NCBI RefSeq assembly: GCF_014295035.1
Contig: NZ_CP060404.1
Span: 496,001 to 560,000 of the forward strand
From: Streptomyces buecherae
GTDB lineage: Bacteria; Actinomycetota; Actinomycetes; Streptomycetales; Streptomycetaceae
Length of the DNA stretch: 64,000 bases
Direction: 5' to 3'
Under the pieces are notes generated by a model, which did not search any database, was not told where the DNA came from, and saw nothing but the letters and a program-made list of their open reading frames with translations. Of the stretch, positions 1 to 32,889 are shown in pieces. Both the position numbers and the translations under genes were made by a program. Positions within the stretch are counted from its first letter, which is position 1, and each line of letters opens with the position of its first letter.

Positions 1-2
1 TA

Positions 3-3000
3 CGGGTGGCGCTGACCGACGGGGCCACCCGCCGACTGGAGCGTCTGGCCAGGGACGCCGGGGTGACGGCGGGCACCGTGGTGCAGGCCGCCTGGGCGCT
101 GCTGCTGGCCCGCCTCACGGGCCGCGACGAGGTCGTCTTCGGCACCACGGTCTCCGGGCGACCGCCGGAGCTGCCCGGCGTGGAGGCGATGAACGGCCTG
201 TTCATCGCCACCCTGCCGACCCGGTTGGCCGTCCCCCGCGAGGGCACCCTGACGGACTGGCTGCGCCGGGTGCAGGAGGGGCAGAGCGAGGACCGGCGGT
301 TCGACTTCCTCCCGCTGCCCCGGCTGCGCGCGCTGACCGGGCTCCCGGAGCGGGCCGCGCTGTTCGACAGCATCGTCGTGTTCGAGAACTACCCGGTGGA
401 CGACGCCCTGGCCGCCGCGCACGGGCTGCGGCTGAGCGGGCTTGAGGGCATCGAGACCACCAACTACCCGCTGAGCCTGGTGGCCTATCCCGGCGCCCGG
501 CTCGCGCTACGCGTGGGCTACGACGCGCGGTTGTTCGACGCCGGCACCGCCGAGCGGATCGGCGAGTACCTGACCGTGCTCCTGGACGGCATGGCCGAGG
601 GCGCGGACCGCCCGCCGGCCCGGCTGTCGCCGCTCGGCGCGGACCGCCGCCGCCAGGTCGTCGAGGAGTGGAACGACACCCGCGCCCCCGTGCCCGAGAC
701 CACGGTCACCGACCTGTTCGCGGCGCGGGCCCGGCGCACCCCGGACGCCGCCGCCCTCGACACCGGCGGCGCGGTGGTGACCTACCGCGAACTCGCCGAG
801 CGCGCCGACGCGCTGGCGCGCCACCTGGTCACGCTCGGGGTGGGCCCGGAGCGGGCGGTCGGAGTGCTGATGGAGCGCTCCGCCGACGCGGTGGCCGCCC
901 AGTTGGCGGTCGCCGGGGCGGGCGGCGCGTACGTGCCGCTGGACGGCCGGGCGCCGCGCGAGCGGCTGCGGCGGATGCTGGACGACGCCGCCGTGGCGCT
1001 GGTGCTCACCGACGCCGTCTGGCGGGAGACCGCCGAGGCGGTGGCCCCGGACGGGCGGGTGCTCGCGGTGGACGGCGAGGCGCCGCCGGGCGGGCCCGAC
1101 GCGGTCCCGCTGCCCGTGGCGCACCCGGACAACGTGTTCTGCCTGATGTTCACCTCGGGCTCCACGGGCCGCCCCAAGGGGGTCGCGGTACGCCACCGGG
1201 ACGTGGTGGCCCTCGCGTCGGACCGGGCCTTCGCCGGGCACGACCGGGTGCTGGTGCACTCCCCGCAGGCGTTCGACGCGGCCACGTACGAGCTGTGGGT
1301 GCCGCTGCTGCGCGGCGGCTGCGCCGTGCTGGCGCCACCCGGCGAGGTGGAGGCCGCGACGGTGCGCCGGGCGATATCCGAGCGGGGCGTGGGCTGCCTG
1401 TGGCTGACGGCGGGTCTCTTCCGGCTGCTGGCGCAGGAGGAGCCGGACTGCCTGCGGGGCGCGCGGGAGGTGTGGACCGGGGGTGACGTGGTGCCCTCCG
1501 GCGCGGTGCGCGCGGTGCTCGACGCGTGCCCCGGCATCACCGTGGTCGACGGCTACGGCCCGACCGAGACCACCACGTTCGCCACCCGGCGGATCTTCCG
1601 CGGCGGCGACCGGCTGCCCGCCGCGCTGCCCATCGGCCGGCCGCTGGACAACACGCGCGTGTACGTCCTGGACGAGGCCCTCGAGCCGCTGCCGCCCGGC
1701 GTCCCCGGCGAGTTGTACATCGCCGGCGCGGGGCTGGCCCGCGGCTACGCCGGCCGGGCCGGGGCGACGGCGCTGCGGTACGTGGCGGACCCGTTCGGGC
1801 CGCCCGGCAGCCGCATGTACCGCACCGGCGACCTGGTGCGCTGGAGCGGCGACGGCGAACTGCTCTTCGCGGGCCGCGCCGACGACCAGATCAAGGTCCG
1901 GGGATTCCGGGTCGAGCCCGCCGAGATCGAGGCGGTGCTGGCCCGGCACCCGGCGGTCGCCGAGGCGGTGGTCGTGGCGCGCGCCGAGACCGGACCGGCC
2001 CGGCTGGTGGGCTACCTGGTCGCCGCGCCGGGGGCCACGCCGCCGGACGCGACCGCGCTGCGCGCGCACCTGGCCGCCGAACTGCCCGACTACATGGTGC
2101 CCTCGGCCTTCGTGACGCTGGACGCGCTGCCCCTGACCGACAACGGCAAGGTGGACCGGCGGCGCCTGCCCGCGCCCGAGCCGGCGGCCGGCGCCGAGGG
2201 GACGTACCGCGCGCCGCGCACCGACGCGGAGCGGGTGCTGGCGGAGATCTGGGGCGCGCTGCTGGGCGTGGCACGGGTCGGGGTGGAGGACAACTTCTTC
2301 CACCTGGGCGGGGACTCGATCCTCAGCATCCAGGTCGTCTCCCGGGCCAGGCGGGCGGGGCTGTCCCTGACGCCCCGGGAGGTCTTCCGGCATCCCACGA
2401 TCGCCGCCCTCGCCGCGGCCTCGGCCGAGGCCGCGCCGATCGCCGGCGCCGAACCGGTGAGCGGCGAGGTGCCGCTCACCCCGATCCAGCACTGGTTCCT
2501 CGATTCCGAGCCGCGCCACCCGGGCCACTTCGACCAGCGGATCGCCGTCGACCTGGCCGACGACGTCGAACCGCAGGCGCTGCGCCGGGCGTTGGGCGTG
2601 CTGTGGGACCACCACGACGCCCTGCGCTCCCGCTTCGAGCGGCGCGAGGACGGCACGTGGCGCCAGCACTGCCCGGCCCCCGGCGCGGCCGGCGCCGACC
2701 TGCTGCGGGAGCACGACGTGAGCGGGCTGTCCGACGCGGAGTACGCGGCGGCGGTGGCGGCGGCCACGGGTGGCGCGCGCGCCGTCTTCCCGCTGGAGAT
2801 GGGGCCGTTGCTCGCGGCCGACCTGTTCACCGGCTCGGACGGCAGGCCGCCGCGGCTGGTGCTGGCCGTGCACCACCTGGTCGTGGACGGCGTCTCGTGG
2901 CGGGTGCTCCTGGAGGACCTGGTGAGCGCCTACGAGCGGGAGCGCACCGGCGACGGGGAGCCGCTCGCCCGCACCACCTCGGTACGGGAGTGGGCGCGGC

Positions 3001-6000
3001 TGCTCCGCTCCCACACCGCGGCCGGGGGGTTCGACGCCGAACTCGCCCACTGGGGCGAGGTGGCCCGGCACTGCGCGGCCCCGCTGCCCGTCGACGCGGC
3101 GGGCGGCAACACCATCGCCGACCTGGGCCAGGTGACCGTGCGCCTGGGCCGGGAGCTGACCGGCGACCTGCTGTACAAGGTGCCCGGCGTCTACCGCACG
3201 CGGATCGACGACGTGCTGCTCACCGCGCTCGGCCGGGTGTTGGCCGAGTGGACGGGGCGGCGCACGGTCGCGGTGGCCCTGGAGGGGCACGGCCGTGCGG
3301 ACCACCTCTTCGACGGCGTGGACCTCTCCCGTACGGTCGGCTGGTTCACCAGCCTGTACCCCGTCGCCCTCGACGTGCCCGGCGGGGACTGGGGCGCGGC
3401 GCTGAAGGCGGTCAAGGAGGGGTTGCGGGCGGTGCCGGGCCACGGGCTCGGGTACGGCGCGCTGCGCCACCTGGCGGGGGCCGCGGGGCCGACCGCCGCT
3501 CCCCCGCCGCGGATCAGCTTCAACTACCTGGGGCGGTTCGACTGGCCGAGCGGCGACGGCCTGGTGCGGGCGGTGCGCAACGGACTCGACGGCTCGGAGT
3601 CGCCGGAGTCGGAGCGCCCGCACCTGCTGGACGTCGTCGCCCGGGTGGAGGACGGCAGGCTGGAGCTGACCTGGTACCACAGCAGGGCGGTGCACCGGGA
3701 GGAGACGGTGCGGGCGCTGACCGAGGGCATGGCGCGGGCGCTGGCGGAGATCGCCGCGCACTGCGCCCGGCCGGAGGCCGGCGGTCGTACCCCGTCCGAC
3801 TTCCCGCTGGCCCGGCTGGACCAGCGGGCCGTCGACCGGGTCGTGGGCGACGGGCGCGCGGTACGGGACGTCCTGCCGCTGACGCCGATGCAGGCGGGCA
3901 TGCTCTTCCACACCCTGATGGACCCCGGCTCGGACACCTACTTCAACCAGGTGCACCTCGTGCTGCGCGGGGTCACCGACCCCGGCGCGCTGGCCACGGC
4001 CTGGCAGCGGACGGCCGACGCCAACCCGATGCTGCGCACCCGCCTGGTGTGGGAGGAGACCGCCGAACCGCTGCAGGTCGTACACGAGCGGGCCACCGTG
4101 CCCATCACCGTCCACGACTGGTCGGGGCGCGAGGGCGAGGACGGCGAGGACGGCGAGCGGGCGTTGGAGGAACTGCTCGCCGCCGACCGGAAGAAGGGCC
4201 TGGACCTGGCCGTCGCCCCGCTGATGCGGCTGACCCTGGTCCGGCTGTCGGCCGACCGGGTGCGGCTGGTGTGGACCTTCCACCACATCCTGCTCGACGG
4301 CTGGAGCGCGGCCCAGGTCTTCGACGAGGTCTGCGAGCGGTACGCGGCGCTCACCTCGGGCCGCGCGCCCGAGGTGCCGTCCCGGGCGCCGTTCGGCGAC
4401 TACCTGGGCTGGCTGGCCGGGCGGGACACCTCGGAGGCGGAGCGGCACTGGCGCACGGTGCTGTCCGGTTTCACCGCGCCGACGGAGCTGCCGCGCGACC
4501 GGCGACCGGCCGAGGCCCACCGCGCCTCCTCGTCGGGTTCGGTGCGCGTCCGGCTGAGCGCGGCGGACTCGGCGGCGCTGCGGGCGATGGCACGGCGGTA
4601 CGGCCTGACGGTGAACACCGTGCTGCAGGGCGCCTGGGCGCTGCTCCTCGCCCGCTTCGGCGACAGTCCCGACGTGGTGTTCGGCACCACCGTCTCCGGG
4701 CGCCCGGCGGACCTGCCGGGTGTGGAGACCATGGTCGGCCTGTTCATCAACACGCTGCCCACCCGGGTCCGCGTGGCGGGCGACCGGGCCCTGCCGGAGT
4801 GGCTGCGCGCGTTGCAGGAGGCGCAGTCGGAGGCGCGGCGGCACGACTTCGTGTCGCTGGCGCAGATCCAGTCCTGGAGCGACGTGCCGGGCGGCACGCA
4901 CCTGTTCGAGAGCCTGGTGGTGTTCGAGAACTACCCCTTCGACGGCGGCGCCCTGGCCCGGCACGGGCTGAGCCTGGAGGAGGAGCGGGACCTGGAGCCC
5001 ACCAACTACCCGCTCAGCATGATCGTCGCCCCGGGCGAGCGGCTGACCATGGCCCTGGACTACGACCCGGCGGCCTTCGACGCCGCGACCGTGGAGCGGC
5101 TGGGCGGCTGCCTGCGGGTGCTGCTGACGGCGATGGCGGCCGGGCCGGAGCGCCGGCTGCGGGAGTTGCCGCTGCTGGACGACCGCGAACAGCGGCGCGT
5201 CGTCGAGGAGTGGGGAGGCGCGGTCGTCCCGGTGCCCGGGCGCGTGCTGCCCGAGGTGTTCGAGGAGCAGGTCGCCCGTACCCCGCACGCCCCGGCCGTC
5301 ACGGCGGCCGACGGGCGGCTGAGCTACCGGGAGCTGAACGAGCGCGCCAACCGGCTGGCCCGGGTGCTGATCGCGGGGGGCGCGGGCCCCGAGCGCTTCG
5401 TGGCCCTGGCCCTGCCGCGCACGACCGACCTGGCCGTGGCGCTGCTCGCGGTGGCCAAGAGCGGCGCCGGCTACCTGCCGGTCGACCCCTCCTACCCGGC
5501 CGAGCGTGTCGCGTTCCTCTTCGACGACGTGCGCCCCACGCTCGTGCTGACCACGCCCGCGGCGGGTGAGCGGCTGCCCGAGGGGGGCGCCCGGCGGATC
5601 GAGTTCGGGCCGGCCCTGGACGAGCGCCTGGCGGCGCTGCCCGCCGGCGACGTCACCGACGCGGAGCGGGACGGCCCGCTGCTGCCCGCCCACCCGGCGT
5701 ACGTCATCCACACCTCGGGCTCGACGGGCGTGCCCAAGGGCGTGGTGGCCACCCACGGTTCGGTGGTGGCGCTGGCCGACTGGGCGCGCGCCACCTTCGG
5801 CGCCGCCGGCCTGTCCCACGTCGTGGCCGCCACCTCGCTCAACTTCGACGTGTCCGTCTTCGAGATCTACGGCCCGCTGCTGTGCGGCGGCGGCATCGAG
5901 CTGGTGGACGACCTGCTGGCCCTGGCCGAAAGTGGCACCACGTGGAAGGCGAGCCTGCTCAGCGCGGTGCCCTCGGCGCTGGGCCAGTTGCTGGCCCAGA

Positions 6001-9000
6001 AGGCGGTGCGGGTCTCGGCGGAGACGGTGGTGCTGGCCGGCGAGGGGCTCGCGGCGCGCACCGTGGCCGAGGTCCGTGCGGCCATCCCCGGCTGCCGGGT
6101 CGCCAACATCTATGGCCCGACCGAGGCCACCGTCTACGCGACCGCGTACGACTGCGACCCGGCCGACCCGGACCGCACCCCGCCGATCGGCCGGCCGGTG
6201 ACCGGCGCCCGGGCCCATGTGCTGGACCCGTGGCTGCGGCCGGTGCCCGTGGGGGCGCCGGGCGAGCTGTACCTGGCGGGGACCGGTGTGGCCCGCGGCT
6301 ACCTGCGGCGGCCCGGCCTGACCGCGCGCCGCTTCCTGCCCGACCCGTTCGGCCCGGCGGGCGGGCGGATGTACCGCACCGGCGACCTGGTGCGCTGGGG
6401 CGCCGACGGTCAACTGGAGTACCTGGGACGCTCGGACGACCAGGTCAAGGTGCGGGGCTTCCGCGTCGAACTGGGCGAGGTGGAGGCCGCGCTGGCCCGG
6501 CACCCGGAGGTGGCCGAGGCCGCCGCGCGGGTGCTGGACGGCGGCGGACACAAGCGCCTGGTGGGGTACGTGGTGGGCCGCGACGGCACGCCTGTCGACC
6601 CCGCCGCGCTGCGCGCCTTCCTCGCCCGGGGGCTGCCCGACCACCTGGTGCCCGCCGCGATCGTGCCGCTGGAGCGGCTGCCGCTGGGCGCGACGGGCAA
6701 GCTCGACCGGCGCGCCCTGCCGGCGCCCGACTGGTCGGCGCCCGCGTCGGCGGACGGCCACGTCGCGCCGCGTACGGCCGCCGAGCGGGAGTTGGCCCGC
6801 ATCTGGGCCGAGGTGCTGGGCGTGCGGCGCGTGGGCGTGCACGACAACTACTTCGCGCTGGGCGGGGACTCCATCCTCAGCATCCAGGTCGTCTCGGCGG
6901 CACGACGAGCCGGGATCGCGCTCACCCCGCGCCATCTGTTCTCGCACCAGACGGTGGCCACCCTCGCGGCGGCGGCCGACGCGGTGACGGCCGGGCCCGC
7001 GGGCGCCGAACAGGGCCCCGTGGTGGGCGAGGTGGCGCTGACGCCCATCCAGCACTGGCTGTTCGACGACGCCCCCGGTGACCCGGGCCGCTTCGCCCAG
7101 TCGCTGGCCTTCCGGTTGGCCGACGACACCGACGTGGAGGCGCTGCGCGCCGCGCTGGCCGCCGTGCTGGAACACCACGACGCGCTGCGCATGCGGTACG
7201 AGGACACCGGCGATGGCCCGCCGCGCCAGTACGGCACCGCGCCCGGCGCGGCCGTCGACCTGCGGGTCCGCGAGCTGCCGGGCGGGGCCCCGGAGGAGGT
7301 CGCGGCCGGGGTGCGCGCGCTCGCCGACGAGGCGTGCGCGGACTTCGACCTGGCGCGCGGGCCGCTGCTGCGGGCCGTGCTGTGCCGGCCGGGCGACCAG
7401 TCGCCGCCGATCCTGCTGCTGGCCGCCCACCACCTGGTGGTGGACGCGGTCTCGTGGCGGATCATCGCGGAGGACCTGGACAGCGCCTACCGTCGGCTGC
7501 GCGTCGGGCGGGAGGCCGACCTCGGGCCGAAGACCACCTCCTTCCGCGCCTGGGCCCGCAAGCTGGCCGACCACGCCGCCGCCGGCGGCTTCGACGACGA
7601 ACTCCCCTACTGGGCCTCCGCCGGCGCCCCCGCCGACCTGCCCACCGACCGTGCCGGCCGGAACTCCGCGGACTCCGAGGAGACGGTCACCGTGCGGCTG
7701 GAGACGGAGGAGACCCGCCGGCTGCTGCAGGACGTGCCGGAGGTCTACCGCACCCGGGTGGCGGACGTGCTGCTGTGCGCCCTGGGCCGGGTGTTGGCCC
7801 GCTGGACCGGGCGGGCCCGGGTGCCGATCGCCCTGGAGGGCCACGGCCGGGAGGAGCTGTTCGACGACGTCGACCTCTCGCGCACCGTCGGCTGGTTCAC
7901 CACCATGTTCCCCGTCGCCCTCGACCTGCCGCCGGACGCGGACCTGGGCACGGCGCTCAAGTCCGCCAAGGAGGGCCTGCGGTCGGTGCCCCGCAACGGC
8001 CTGGGGCACGGCGCGCTGCGCCATCTGCGGCGGGCTGCGGGCGCGTTCCCCGAGGAGCCGCGGATCTCCTTCAACTACCTCGGCCGGCGGGACTGGAGCG
8101 CCCGCGCGGACGGCGGCCTGCTGCACGCCCCGTACGGCGCGCTGGGCGGCGACATGGACCGGGGCGCCGACCGGCCGCACCTGATCGACGTCGTGGGGGC
8201 CGTGGCCGACAAGCAACTGGAGTTCACCTGGTCGTACTCGGCCAACCTGCACGAGCGCGCGACCGTGCGGCGGCTGGCCGAGGAGACGGCGGCCGAGCTG
8301 CGGGAGATCGTGCGGCACTGCGCGCGACCGGACGCCGGGGGCCGCACGCCCTCGGACTTCCCGCTGGCGCCGCTCGACCAGGCGACGGTGGACCGCCTGG
8401 TGGGCACCGGGCGGGACGTCGTCGACCTGTATCCGCTCACCCCCACCCAGGCGGGCCTGGTCTTCCACGGACTCGACCAGCCCGGCGAGGGCCTTTACGT
8501 GGAGCAGGCCACCTTCGTGCTGGACGGCGTGCCGGACAGCGCCGTGCTGGCCGCGGCCTGGCAGCACGTCGTAGACCACACTCCGATGCTGCGCGGCGCG
8601 GTCGTGTTGCGCGACGTGCCCACCCCGTTGCAGGTGGTGCACCGTCATGCCGACCTGCCGGTCACCGAGCTGGACTGGAGCGGTCTCGACGAGGCCGGGC
8701 GCGAGGCGGCGCTCGAGCGGCTGCTGGCCGAGGACCGGGAGCGCGGGCTCGCCCTGGACCGGCCGCCACTGCTGCGGCTGGCGCTCGCCCGGCTCTCGCC
8801 CACCGAGGTCCGCGTGGTGTGGACCTTCCACCACGTCCTGCTGGACGGGTGGAGCGTCTTCCACGTGCTGTCGGACGTGTTCGCCTGCCACGCGGCCCTG
8901 GCCCGCGGCGCCGACCCACGGCCGCCGGAGCGGCGCCCGTTCGCCGACTACGTCGCCTGGCTGGCCGCCCGTGACGGCGACCGGGCCGAGGAGCACTGGC

Positions 9001-11564
9001 GCCGTGCCCTGGCGGGGCTGGCCGCGCCGACCCCGCTGCCCTACGACCGCCGCCCCGCGCGGGGGGCGGCGACCAGGTCGGGCACCTGGCTGTCACAGCG
9101 GCTGGGCGAGCGGGAGAGCGCCGCGCTGCGGGACTTCGCGCGCGCCCACCACCTGACGCTGAACACCGTCGTGCAGGGCGTGTGGGCCCTGCTGCTGTCG
9201 CGCTGGAGCGGCGAGCGTGACGTGTGCTTCGGCACGACCGTCTCCGGACGGCCGTCCGACCTGCCCGGCGCGGAGGAGATCACCGGGCTGTTCATCAACA
9301 CCCTGCCGGTGCGCTGCGTGGTCGACGGCGCCGCGTCCCCGGCCGGTTGGCTGGGCGCGTTGCAGGCCGCGCAAGCCGACGCTCGGGGCCACGACCACCT
9401 GCCGCTGTCCGACCTGCGCGCCCTGAGCGACCTGCCCCCGGGGGTGTCGCTGTTCGAGAGCCTGGTGGTGTTCGAGAACTACCCGATCAACGACGACGCC
9501 GCCACCACCCACGGGCTGCGGGTGCGGGACCTGCACGCCCTGGAGGCCACCAACTACCCGCTGACCGCGGTGGTCTCGCCCGGCGACCGGCTCAGCGTCG
9601 AACTCGGCTACGACCCGCGGTACTTCGAGGCGTCCACGGCACAGTCGCTGGCCGCCCAGTTCGCCCACGCCCTGGGCTCCCTCGCCACCGCCGGCGAGGG
9701 CAGCGCCGTCGACGCCGTCGCCACCCTGCCGCCGGCGGAGGCCGCGCGGCTGACCGGGCCGGTCGCGGCGCCGGCGGACGGCCGCCCGGTGCCCACCGTG
9801 GGCCTGGCGGCGCTGGTGGAGGCCGCCGTCGACCGGTGGCCGGACGCCACCGCGCTGACCGCGCCGGGCGTGCGGCTGTCCTTCGCGGAGCTGGAGGCGC
9901 GGGCCAACCGGCTCGCGCACCGGCTCATCGCGCGCGGCGCGGGCCCCGGCGACCTGGTGGCGCTGGCGCTGCCGCGCGGGGTCGACATGGTCACCGCCCA
10001 ACTCGCGACCGCCAAGGCGGGCGCCGCGTACCTGCCGGTCGACCCGGACTATCCGGCCGAGCGGGTCGCGCTGATGCTGCGCGACGCCGCCCCGGTGGTC
10101 ACGCTGGCGGAGGACGAGGCGCGCGAACTGCTCGCCGAGGGCGGCGGCGAGGCGCCCGGGCACCGGCCCACCGACGCCGACCGGCTCCGCCCGACGGCCC
10201 TGGACGACCCGGCGTACGTGCTCTACACCTCGGGCTCCACCGGCACTCCCAAGGGCGTGGTCGTCACCCACCGCGGGCTGGCGGAGTTCGCCGCGGCGGA
10301 GGCCGACCACTACCGGGTGCGGCCGGGCGACCGGGTGTTGGCCTTCGCCCGGCCCAGCTTCGACGCCTCGGTGCTGGAGCTGTGCATGGCGCTGCCCGCC
10401 GGGGCGGCTCTGGTGCTGCCCCCGCCGGGTCCGCTGCTCGGCGCGGAGCTGGCCGACGTGCTGCGCTCCGAGCGCGTCACCCACACCCTGCTGCCGCCCG
10501 CGGCGCTCGCCACCGTGCCGGCCGAGGCCGCGGGCACGCTCAGCGACCTGCGGACGCTCATCGTCGGCGCGGACGCCTGCGGCCCCGACCTCGTCGCCCG
10601 CTGGGCGCCCCACCACCGGATGATCAACTCGTACGGGCCGACCGAGGCCACGGTCGTGGCGACCTGGTCAGGCCCGCTCACGCCCACCGGGGCCGCGCCG
10701 CCCATCGGCCGGCCACGGCCGGGCAGCGGTGGGTACGTGCTCGACGCCCGGCTGCGCCCGGTCGCCGACAACGTGCCCGGCGAGCTGTGGGTTCACGGGC
10801 CGTCGCTGGCCCGCGGCTACCTGGGCAGGCCGGGCCTGACCGCCTCCCGGTTCACCGCCGACCCGTTCGGCCCGCCCGGCTCGCGGATGTACCGCACCGG
10901 CGACCTGGTGCGCCGGGACGCCTCGGGCGAGCTGCACTACCTGGGCCGCGCCGACCACCAGATCGCGCTGCGCGGCCACCGGATCGAGGCGGGCGAGGTG
11001 GAGGCCGCCCTGGCCGCCCATCCGTCGGTGCGGCAGGCCGTGGTGACCGTGCGGCGGGACGAGCCCGGCGAGCCGGTGCTGGTGGCGCATCTGCTCGCCG
11101 CTCCCGGGGCGCAGGTGCCGCCCGACGCGGAGCTGCGCGCGTTCGCCGCGCGCACGCTGCCCGGGCACATGGTGCCGACCGGCTTCGCGGTCCTGGAGCG
11201 CTTCCCGCTCACCGAGAACGGCAAGGTCGACCGCGCCGCCCTGCCCGCGCCCGGGGCGCGGTCGGCACCGGCCGCCGCGCGGGTGGTGCCCCGCACACCC
11301 ACCGAAGAGGTCGTCGCGGACGTGTGGGCCGAGGTGCTGGACGCCTCCGTGGGCGCCACGGACGACTTCTTCGCCTTGGGCGGCGACTCGATGCGGGCGC
11401 TGGCCATCGCGGCGCGCGCCGGCGAGGCGTTCGCCCTGTCCCTCACCCCACGGGACGTGCTCACCACCCGCACGGTCGCCGCCCTGGCCGAGCTGGTGGA
11501 GGAGCGGGTGCTGCGGGAACTGGAAGACGCCGCGAGCGGCGACAGCGACCACGACGAACGATGA
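3..11564 (+). CDS. Nonribosomal peptide synthetase, three modules, 5' end outside window
   Basis: Multimodular NRPS that activates and joins amino acids in the cytoplasm. The frame is open from the first bases and starts inside a condensation (C) domain, so the N-terminus is missing. Counting from the GTG at 6, domains are: partial C (1-205), A1 (235-725), T (LGGDS near 768), E (HHLVVDG at 956), C (HHILLDG at 1426), A2 (1749-2240), T (near 2283), E (HHLVVDA at 2475), C (HHVLLDG at 2942), A3 (3268-3755), T (near 3789). All A domains keep TSGSTG and the A10 lysine (NGKVDR or TGKLDR). Hand-read pocket codes are DAYWWGGTF (A1, valine-like), DVFSVAIVY (A2, unassigned) and DALLIGSVV (A3, unassigned). 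Modules 1 and 2 epimerise; module 3 does not. The gene ends on TGA 15 bases before the next start and is clearly co-transcribed with it. Domain order is certain; substrates are inference. Confidence 0.96.
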   Translation, partial: RVALTDGATRRLERLARDAGVTAGTVVQAAWALLLARLTGRDEVVFGTTVSGRPPELPGVEAMNGLFIATLPTRLAVPREGTLTDWLRRVQEGQSEDRRFDFLPLPRLRALTGLPERAALFDSIVVFENYPVDDALAAAHGLRLSGLEGIETTNYPLSLVAYPGARLALRVGYDARLFDAGTAERIGEYLTVLLDGMAEGADRPPARLSPLGADRRRQVVEEWNDTRAPVPETTVTDLFAARARRTPDAAALDTGGAVVTYRELAERADALARHLVTLGVGPERAVGVLMERSADAVAAQLAVAGAGGAYVPLDGRAPRERLRRMLDDAAVALVLTDAVWRETAEAVAPDGRVLAVDGEAPPGGPDAVPLPVAHPDNVFCLMFTSGSTGRPKGVAVRHRDVVALASDRAFAGHDRVLVHSPQAFDAATYELWVPLLRGGCAVLAPPGEVEAATVRRAISERGVGCLWLTAGLFRLLAQEEPDCLRGAREVWTGGDVVPSGAVRAVLDACPGITVVDGYGPTETTTFATRRIFRGGDRLPAALPIGRPLDNTRVYVLDEALEPLPPGVPGELYIAGAGLARGYAGRAGATALRYVADPFGPPGSRMYRTGDLVRWSGDGELLFAGRADDQIKVRGFRVEPAEIEAVLARHPAVAEAVVVARAETGPARLVGYLVAAPGATPPDATALRAHLAAELPDYMVPSAFVTLDALPLTDNGKVDRRRLPAPEPAAGAEGTYRAPRTDAERVLAEIWGALLGVARVGVEDNFFHLGGDSILSIQVVSRARRAGLSLTPREVFRHPTIAALAAASAEAAPIAGAEPVSGEVPLTPIQHWFLDSEPRHPGHFDQRIAVDLADDVEPQALRRALGVLWDHHDALRSRFERREDGTWRQHCPAPGAAGADLLREHDVSGLSDAEYAAAVAAATGGARAVFPLEMGPLLAADLFTGSDGRPPRLVLAVHHLVVDGVSWRVLLEDLVSAYERERTGDGEPLARTTSVREWARLLRSHTAAGGFDAELAHWGEVARHCAAPLPVDAAGGNTIADLGQVTVRLGRELTGDLLYKVPGVYRTRIDDVLLTALGRVLAEWTGRRTVAVALEGHGRADHLFDGVDLSRTVGWFTSLYPVALDVPGGDWGAALKAVKEGLRAVPGHGLGYGALRHLAGAAGPTAAPPPRISFNYLGRFDWPSGDGLVRAVRNGLDGSESPESERPHLLDVVARVEDGRLELTWYHSRAVHREETVRALTEGMARALAEIAAHCARPEAGGRTPSDFPLARLDQRAVDRVVGDGRAVRDVLPLTPMQAGMLFHTLMDPGSDTYFNQVHLVLRGVTDPGALATAWQRTADANPMLRTRLVWEETAEPLQVVHERATVPITVHDWSGREGEDGEDGERALEELLAADRKKGLDLAVAPLMRLTLVRLSADRVRLVWTFHHILLDGWSAAQVFDEVCERYAALTSGRAPEVPSRAPFGDYLGWLAGRDTSEAERHWRTVLSGFTAPTELPRDRRPAEAHRASSSGSVRVRLSAADSAALRAMARRYGLTVNTVLQGAWALLLARFGDSPDVVFGTTVSGRPADLPGVETMVGLFINTLPTRVRVAGDRALPEWLRALQEAQSEARRHDFVSLAQIQSWSDVPGGTHLFESLVVFENYPFDGGALARHGLSLEEERDLEPTNYPLSMIVAPGERLTMALDYDPAAFDAATVERLGGCLRVLLTAMAAGPERRLRELPLLDDREQRRVVEEWGGAVVPVPGRVLPEVFEEQVARTPHAPAVTAADGRLSYRELNERANRLARVLIAGGAGPERFVALALPRTTDLAVALLAVAKSGAGYLPVDPSYPAERVAFLFDDVRPTLVLTTPAAGERLPEGGARRIEFGPALDERLAALPAGDVTDAERDGPLLPAHPAYVIHTSGSTGVPKGVVATHGSVVALADWARATFGAAGLSHVVAATSLNFDVSVFEIYGPLLCGGGIELVDDLLALAESGTTWKASLLSAVPSALGQLLAQKAVRVSAETVVLAGEGLAARTVAEVRAAIPGCRVANIYGPTEATVYATAYDCDPADPDRTPPIGRPVTGARAHVLDPWLRPVPVGAPGELYLAGTGVARGYLRRPGLTARRFLPDPFGPAGGRMYRTGDLVRWGADGQLEYLGRSDDQVKVRGFRVELGEVEAALARHPEVAEAAARVLDGGGHKRLVGYVVGRDGTPVDPAALRAFLARGLPDHLVPAAIVPLERLPLGATGKLDRRALPAPDWSAPASADGHVAPRTAAERELARIWAEVLGVRRVGVHDNYFALGGDSILSIQVVSAARRAGIALTPRHLFSHQTVATLAAAADAVTAGPAGAEQGPVVGEVALTPIQHWLFDDAPGDPGRFAQSLAFRLADDTDVEALRAALAAVLEHHDALRMRYEDTGDGPPRQYGTAPGAAVDLRVRELPGGAPEEVAAGVRALADEACADFDLARGPLLRAVLCRPGDQSPPILLLAAHHLVVDAVSWRIIAEDLDSAYRRLRVGREADLGPKTTSFRAWARKLADHAAAGGFDDELPYWASAGAPADLPTDRAGRNSADSEETVTVRLETEETRRLLQDVPEVYRTRVADVLLCALGRVLARWTGRARVPIALEGHGREELFDDVDLSRTVGWFTTMFPVALDLPPDADLGTALKSAKEGLRSVPRNGLGHGALRHLRRAAGAFPEEPRISFNYLGRRDWSARADGGLLHAPYGALGGDMDRGADRPHLIDVVGAVADKQLEFTWSYSANLHERATVRRLAEETAAELREIVRHCARPDAGGRTPSDFPLAPLDQATVDRLVGTGRDVVDLYPLTPTQAGLVFHGLDQPGEGLYVEQATFVLDGVPDSAVLAAAWQHVVDHTPMLRGAVVLRDVPTPLQVVHRHADLPVTELDWSGLDEAGREAALERLLAEDRERGLALDRPPLLRLALARLSPTEVRVVWTFHHVLLDGWSVFHVLSDVFACHAALARGADPRPPERRPFADYVAWLAARDGDRAEEHWRRALAGLAAPTPLPYDRRPARGAATRSGTWLSQRLGERESAALRDFARAHHLTLNTVVQGVWALLLSRWSGERDVCFGTTVSGRPSDLPGAEEITGLFINTLPVRCVVDGAASPAGWLGALQAAQADARGHDHLPLSDLRALSDLPPGVSLFESLVVFENYPINDDAATTHGLRVRDLHALEATNYPLTAVVSPGDRLSVELGYDPRYFEASTAQSLAAQFAHALGSLATAGEGSAVDAVATLPPAEAARLTGPVAAPADGRPVPTVGLAALVEAAVDRWPDATALTAPGVRLSFAELEARANRLAHRLIARGAGPGDLVALALPRGVDMVTAQLATAKAGAAYLPVDPDYPAERVALMLRDAAPVVTLAEDEARELLAEGGGEAPGHRPTDADRLRPTALDDPAYVLYTSGSTGTPKGVVVTHRGLAEFAAAEADHYRVRPGDRVLAFARPSFDASVLELCMALPAGAALVLPPPGPLLGAELADVLRSERVTHTLLPPAALATVPAEAAGTLSDLRTLIVGADACGPDLVARWAPHHRMINSYGPTEATVVATWSGPLTPTGAAPPIGRPRPGSGGYVLDARLRPVADNVPGELWVHGPSLARGYLGRPGLTASRFTADPFGPPGSRMYRTGDLVRRDASGELHYLGRADHQIALRGHRIEAGEVEAALAAHPSVRQAVVTVRRDEPGEPVLVAHLLAAPGAQVPPDAELRAFAARTLPGHMVPTGFAVLERFPLTENGKVDRAALPAPGARSAPAAARVVPRTPTEEVVADVWAEVLDASVGATDDFFALGGDSMRALAIAARAGEAFALSLTPRDVLTTRTVAALAELVEERVLRELEDAASGDSDHDER

Positions 11565-11575
11565 GGGCCGACGAC

Positions 11576-31681
<20,106 letters not shown>

Positions 31682-31857
31682 GCGGGCGCGTCGCCGCCGC
31701 CCCGGCGCCGCGCGCCGGCGCCGGTGTCCGAGCGCCGCCCGGCCCGACCCCACGCGCCCCGTGGGCCGCCGCCGGGGCCGGGTCCCGGCGACGCCCCACC
31801 CGATCCGACATCCGATCCGCTTCTTTCGCACCCCGACTCCACGATGGGAGAACACAC

Positions 31858-32061
31858 ATGGACGAGAACGCCCGCTACCAGGTCCTGCGCAACGACGAGG
31901 ACCAGTACTCGCTGTGGCTGGCCGACCTGGAGGTCCCGGACGGCTGGCAGGCCGTGGGCAAGGAGGGCACGCAGGACGAGTGCTCCGCGTACGTGGACGA
32001 GGTCTGGACGGACATGCGCCCGCGCAGCCTGCGCGAGCGCATGGACCGCGTCGAGTCCTGA
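31858..32061 (+). CDS. MbtH-family NRPS chaperone
   Basis: A 67-residue MbtH-like protein. Family members bind adenylation domains and are often needed for their folding or activity. The sequence shows the family pattern: an N-terminal DEDQYSLW segment, PDGW, then VWTDMRPRSL near the C-terminus, including the three conserved tryptophans. It lies 176 bases after the second synthetase on the same strand, with GGGAG seven bases before the ATG. A long perfect hairpin follows, which suggests it is the last gene of the NRPS operon. Its natural partners are presumably some of the eight adenylation domains upstream; which ones need it cannot be told from sequence. Confidence 0.96.
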   Translation: MDENARYQVLRNDEDQYSLWLADLEVPDGWQAVGKEGTQDECSAYVDEVWTDMRPRSLRERMDRVES

Positions 32062-32124
32062 CGGCTGTGCCGCCCCCGACCGCCGCCCCGGCGGTGGGCC
32101 GGGGGCGGCGGCCGGGCCGCGGGA

Positions 32125-32173
32125 CGCGCTGACGCCGGGGCGGGGCCGCGCGCCGCGCCCCGGCGTCAGCGCG
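32125..32173 (+). terminator. Strong hairpin after the NRPS-mbtH operon
   Basis: A perfect 18-bp inverted repeat (arms 32125-32142 and 32156-32173) with a 13-base loop lies 63 bases after the mbtH stop. It has no T-run, as is common for actinomycete terminators. It probably separates the NRPS operon from the acetyltransferase gene. Confidence 0.65.
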
Positions 32174-32292
32174 GCACGCCACGAGGCGCCGTGGTGGCAC
32201 CAGGCGCCCCGCCCCTCACCTCTCTCGTTCCGCTCCTCCGGCCCGGTGGCCGCCGGGCGCCAGGGCGGGCGCCATCCAGGAAAGGACCCGAT

Positions 32293-32889
32293 ATGACTCC
32301 GACACTGCGCACCGAGCGCATGACTCTCACCCCCTACCGACCCGAGGACGAGGACGCCTTCGTCGGACTGCTGCGCGACGAGGAGGTGTGCCGCTGGATG
32401 GGCCAGGAACGCGCTCCCGAGGCGGACCTCCGGGCCGTGTTCAAGGTGATCATGGACGAGATCTACCCGCAGAACCGGTTCGACCTGTGGGCCGTGTGGC
32501 TGGACGGCGCGTACGTGGGCCACGCGGAGATCAAGAAGACCGGCAACGTCGACGGCTACGAGATGATCGCCGCCTTCGTCCGCGACAGTTGGGGCAAGGG
32601 GCTCGGCTCGGAACTGGTCACAGAGCTGATCCGCTACGCCGCGCGGACGCTCCGGGTCGACCGGGTCTACGGCATGGTGGGCGCGGAGAACGCGGCGAGC
32701 CTGGCGCTGTGCGCGCGGCTGGGCTTCACGTTCGTCCGCGACGTGGTGGGCGACGACGGCTCGGTGACGAAGATGCTGGTCGTACCGACCGGGGCCGCCC
32801 CGAACGAGACCGCCCCCAAGGAGGCCACGGACCCGGCCGAGGGGGCACCGGGGCGCGAACCGGCGCTTCGGCCGAGCCCGCAGTCCTGA
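32293..32889 (+). CDS. GNAT-family N-acetyltransferase (RimJ/RimL type)
   Basis: A 198-residue protein with a single GNAT domain, which transfers an acetyl group from acetyl-CoA to an amine of a protein or small molecule. The first 160 residues carry the fold: an N-terminal TERMTLTPYRPEDEDAF strand-helix, an acetyl-CoA loop around SWGKGLGSELV, and the closing NAASLALCARLGF segment typical of RimJ/RimL-like enzymes. The last ~35 residues are low-complexity, rich in Ala, Pro and Glu. ATG 32293 is preceded by AAAGGA at six bases; longer upstream reading is not supported. It sits between two strong hairpins and so is likely monocistronic. Self-protection or tailoring for the neighbouring peptide is possible but unsupported beyond position; the acceptor is unknown. 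Confidence 0.9.
   Translation: MTPTLRTERMTLTPYRPEDEDAFVGLLRDEEVCRWMGQERAPEADLRAVFKVIMDEIYPQNRFDLWAVWLDGAYVGHAEIKKTGNVDGYEMIAAFVRDSWGKGLGSELVTELIRYAARTLRVDRVYGMVGAENAASLALCARLGFTFVRDVVGDDGSVTKMLVVPTGAAPNETAPKEATDPAEGAPGREPALRPSPQS

Noticed and set aside
507..8996. Very long open frames antisense to the synthetase genes (also 13439-22213 and 24500-32200 minus)
   Set aside because: They are rich in Arg, Gln, His and Pro, have no domain motifs and mirror the strong third-position GC bias of the NRPS genes. They are frame shadows.
9224..11575. Extending the second synthetase upstream to 9224 in the same frame
   Set aside because: The upstream part lies inside the A3-T3 region of the first synthetase and translates to Arg/Gly-rich nonsense. 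Domain sequence only begins at about 11576.
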